A stretch of 7,867 nucleotides of DNA. Origin: Anaerolineales bacterium (GTDB taxonomy: Bacteria > Chloroflexota > Anaerolineae > Anaerolineales > E44-bin32). Positions 5,981-7,867 of this stretch are shown here, in pieces. Location of the stretch: contig DAOUTT010000087.1 of the NCBI GenBank assembly GCA_030668545.1, positions 1 through 7,867 on the forward strand. Direction: 5' to 3'. A program made the translations under genes and the position numbers. Position 1 is the stretch's first letter. Each line of letters begins with the position of its first letter. Below the pieces are notes generated by a model. It was not told the DNA's origin. It was given only the letters and a program-made list of their open reading frames with translations, and ran no database searches.

Positions 5981-6017
5981 ATGGGCTGTAAGCGTTTAGA
6001 TGTTTATGGGTTATGGG
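5979..6017 (+). repeat. Three copies of TTATGGG
   Basis: Exact TTATGGG heptamers occur at 5979-5985, 6004-6010 and 6011-6017, the last two directly abutting. They sit just upstream of the first FNR/CRP-like palindrome. They may be regulator half-sites or chance in an AT-rich region; the start-to-start spacings of 25 and 7 bases do not match one helical turn. Confidence 0.35.
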
Positions 6018-6032
6018 ATGAATCTCAATGTG

Positions 6033-6048
6033 TATGATTAAAATCATA
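6033..6048 (+). promoter_or_regulatory. FNR/CRP-like palindrome, upstream copy (AOR promoter)
   Basis: TATGATT-AA-AATCATA is a perfect palindrome with 7-base arms. It contains TGAT-N4-ATCA, the core of the FNR consensus TTGAT-N4-ATCAA, missing only the outer T/A pair. Its centre lies about 60 bases before a TATAGG hexamer's likely start point near 6100, or about 41 bases before a start near 6082 using GAGAAT (6070-6075), so class I or class II activation of the AOR gene is possible. Confidence 0.5.
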
Positions 6049-6109
6049 TCCAGCCAAGATGTTCCTTCGGAGAATAACTGTTAAAATATAGGGTAACAGA
6101 TCACGTGAG

Positions 6110-6123
6110 TTGATTTTAATCAA
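6110..6123 (+). promoter_or_regulatory. Perfect FNR-consensus palindrome next to the AOR start
   Basis: TTGAT-TTTA-ATCAA matches the FNR consensus TTGAT-N4-ATCAA at every defined position. It lies 1 base upstream of the GGAGG ribosome-binding site and centres 76 bases from the first copy; both copies share TGATT-WW-AATCA. The position downstream of any likely promoter would suit repression or a roadblock rather than activation. An FNR/CRP-family protein is inferred from the consensus alone. Confidence 0.5.
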
Positions 6124-6124
6124 T

Positions 6125-6129
6125 GGAGG
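6125..6129 (+). promoter_or_regulatory. Ribosome-binding site that sets the AOR start
   Basis: GGAGG lies 5 bases before ATG 6135. An in-frame ATG at 6123 would place this GGAGG inside the gene and has no ribosome-binding site of its own, so 6135 is the better start. Confidence 0.75.
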
Positions 6130-6134
6130 CGCCG

Positions 6135-7867
6135 ATGAAATCGAATGTGACCCTTGCTGAAATGGAAGCAGCCCACAATTTACTCGCAGAATTTTCCTAC
6201 GAGAAACGACCCGTAGAACGCGGTTACGCTAATCGCACCCTTTATATCAACCTCTCTGATAACACGATCTCCGAAAAGCCCGTCACCGATGAAATGAAGC
6301 AGCTCTTCACCGGCGGGCGCGGCTTTGCCTTGTGGAGGCTGTGGAACGCTGTCGACGGTGACACGCGATGGGATGATCCGCAGAATGAGTTGGTTATCGC
6401 CGGAGGACCGATCGGCGGAACCACTTCTTACCCTGGTTTAGGTAAATCTACGGTTGTGACCATCTCACCGCTTACCCACTCCATAATCGACAGTAACGCT
6501 GGCGGCTATTTTGGACCCTACCTGAAATTCGCCGGATGGGACGCACTTGAGATTCAGGGGAAAGCCGAACGAGATGTCATCATCATGATCAATGGCGATG
6601 ACGGTCGGGTGACGATCGAGGAAGCCCCCCTGGAGGATCTCGATACTCACAAGTTAGCCGAGCAGTTGACGGAGATGTACGCGGTGGATGAGCGTGATAA
6701 GCGCAGCATCTCCGTGGTTTCAGCTGGACAGGCGGCAGACCACGTCCTCTATTCGAGCCTGAATTTCAGTTGGTATGATAGTCGCCGCGGCGCCGCAAGG
6801 GTCAAACAGGCTGGACGCGGCGGCACCGGCCGTGTTTTTCGCGATAAGCATCTGAAGGCTATCGTGGTTCGCTTCAGCAACCTGAAGGGTGATAGCAACA
6901 ACTCGGCCGATTATGCCACGGTTCGGAAGGCGGGCCGGCGGATTAATAAGGAGATCTCCGAACTCGACGACTCGCAAAATCAAATGCGTAAGGTTGGCAC
7001 GCCGTTTCTTGTGGAAATCATGGACCACTTCGACCTGCTCCCCGTACACAATTACCAATTCGGAGCGCATCCTGAAGCCAAGAAAATTGATTCTACGGTC
7101 TGGAAGAACGCCTTCACCCAGGGTCTGCCTGATGGATGCTGGGTTGGGTGCACGCTTGCCTGCTCCCACGCTGTCGACCATTTCCATCTTCGCACGGGCC
7201 CATACTCGGGAGACTCCGTCATGGTGGACGGACCCGAGTATGAAACCGTCGCCGGGCTGGGGTCTAACATCGGTGTGTTCGATCCACTGGCGATCATTGA
7301 AATGAACTTCTACTGCGACACGTATGGCATCGACACGATCAGCCTGGCAAATTCCATCGCCTTTGCCATGGAGTGTTATCAGGAGGGGATCCTGACCAGT
7401 GAGCACACGGGAGGGCTTGAACTTACCTGGGGCAATGCCGAGACTGCACTTGAGATTATTCACCAGATGGCGCGCGGTGAGGGCTTTGGGGTCACTATCG
7501 GGCAAGGCGTGCGTTTCATGAAGCAGCATTTCATCGAGAACTTCGGCGCTGACCCTGATTTCTTACAGGATATCGGGATGGAGAGCAAAGGTCTCGAGTT
7601 CTCCGAGTACGTCACGAAGGAGTCCCTCGCCCAACAGGGCGGCTACTCGATGGCGCTCAAGGGCGCACAGCATGACGAAGCCTGGCTTATCTTCATGGAC
7701 CAGGTGAATAACCAGCTCCCGACCTTCGAAGACAAAGCGGAAGCTTTGCACTACTTCCCCATGTGGCGCACATGGTTTAGCTTGCATGGCTTATGCAAAC
7801 TCCCGTGGAACGACATCCTCCCTGCGAATAATGATGAAACCGACGAACCCGCGAAGGTCCCGGAGCA
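6135..7867 (+). CDS. Aldehyde ferredoxin oxidoreductase (AOR)-family tungsten-pterin enzyme (partial, 3' end off window)
   Basis: The 577 visible residues follow the AOR order: GGRGFALW (60-67), AGGPIGG (89-95), NAGGYFGPYLKFAGWDALE (121-139), GRGGTGRVF-RDKHLKAIVV (227-245), PEYET (367-371). These build the bis-pterin tungsten site of the family, which includes aldehyde oxidoreductases and the BamB subunit of class II benzoyl-CoA reductase. The 4Fe-4S cysteines are C335, C339 and C343 (CWVGCTLAC) plus C554 (GLCKLPW). The first pair is spaced C-x3-C, where the textbook AOR motif is C-x2-C-x3-C. About 28 residues precede the usual N-terminal strand, from MKSNVTLAEMEA. Roughly 50-100 C-terminal residues lie beyond the window. 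The enzyme is ferredoxin-linked in known members; the substrate (aldehyde, acid or acyl-CoA) cannot be decided. It is divergent from satD and has two FNR-like sites upstream. Confidence 0.93.
   Translation, partial: MKSNVTLAEMEAAHNLLAEFSYEKRPVERGYANRTLYINLSDNTISEKPVTDEMKQLFTGGRGFALWRLWNAVDGDTRWDDPQNELVIAGGPIGGTTSYPGLGKSTVVTISPLTHSIIDSNAGGYFGPYLKFAGWDALEIQGKAERDVIIMINGDDGRVTIEEAPLEDLDTHKLAEQLTEMYAVDERDKRSISVVSAGQAADHVLYSSLNFSWYDSRRGAARVKQAGRGGTGRVFRDKHLKAIVVRFSNLKGDSNNSADYATVRKAGRRINKEISELDDSQNQMRKVGTPFLVEIMDHFDLLPVHNYQFGAHPEAKKIDSTVWKNAFTQGLPDGCWVGCTLACSHAVDHFHLRTGPYSGDSVMVDGPEYETVAGLGSNIGVFDPLAIIEMNFYCDTYGIDTISLANSIAFAMECYQEGILTSEHTGGLELTWGNAETALEIIHQMARGEGFGVTIGQGVRFMKQHFIENFGADPDFLQDIGMESKGLEFSEYVTKESLAQQGGYSMALKGAQHDEAWLIFMDQVNNQLPTFEDKAEALHYFPMWRTWFSLHGLCKLPWNDILPANNDETDEPAKVPE

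Noticed and set aside
6123..6134. Alternative in-frame AOR start at ATG 6123
   Set aside because: It would put the GGAGG site inside the coding region and has no ribosome-binding site upstream.
6720..7529. Long minus-strand open frame (269 codons) opposite the AOR gene
   Set aside because: It lies wholly antisense to strongly conserved AOR motifs, shows no recognisable domain, and is explained by the codon pattern of the sense gene. The same holds for the shorter minus-strand frame at 7563-7787.
1..7867. CRISPR arrays, tRNA/rRNA genes, insertion sequences, prophage or defence genes
   Set aside because: No repeat-spacer pattern, RNA gene, transposase or terminal inverted repeat was seen on either strand.

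Overview
The window looks like chromosomal DNA of an anaerobic, metabolically versatile bacterium. It has bacterial Shine-Dalgarno sites, sigma70-type promoters and an intrinsic terminator. Pterin-dependent redox enzymes lie at both edges: a molybdenum-hydroxylase FAD subunit on the left and a member of the tungsten aldehyde:ferredoxin oxidoreductase (AOR) family on the right. Gene content would fit Desulfobacterota, Chloroflexota or similar anaerobes, but nothing here fixes the taxon.

Layout. All genes except the last are on the minus strand. (a) 1524 to 1: a metal-dependent cyclase/hydrolase of the kynurenine-formamidase type, with a good promoter (TTGACT-N16-TATACT), then a 114-bp gap holding an inverted repeat, then the FAD subunit of a xanthine dehydrogenase/CO dehydrogenase-type enzyme that runs off the left edge. 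(b) 4249 to 2044: three genes joined by 4-base ATGA overlaps, encoding a GNAT-like protein, a thiolase-fold protein and its DUF35 zinc-ribbon/OB partner, ended by a strong minus-strand terminator at 1871-1830. A perfect 17-bp palindrome lies upstream. (c) 5777 to 4394: a SatD-family protein with a C-terminal helix-turn-helix, overlapped by a GTG-started DUF3307-type membrane protein. (d) 6135 to the right edge on the plus strand: the AOR-family enzyme, preceded by a 357-bp divergent region with two FNR/CRP-like palindromes, hairpins and short direct repeats.

How the genes may work together. The AOR, the molybdenum hydroxylase, the cyclase and the thiolase/DUF35 pair all fit anaerobic breakdown of cyclic or aromatic acids and their CoA thioesters, but the substrate cannot be read from the sequence. 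The thiolase-like protein has proline where the nucleophilic cysteine of thiolases should be. Together with its DUF35 partner this recalls the thiolase-fold aldolases of steroid side-chain degradation (Ltp2 type), so a C-C lyase or an unknown activity is at least as likely as thiolysis. The SatD protein carries motifs in the order and form of class III nucleotidyl cyclases, fused to a DNA-binding helix-turn-helix and translationally coupled to a membrane protein. These two points are the most worth following up.
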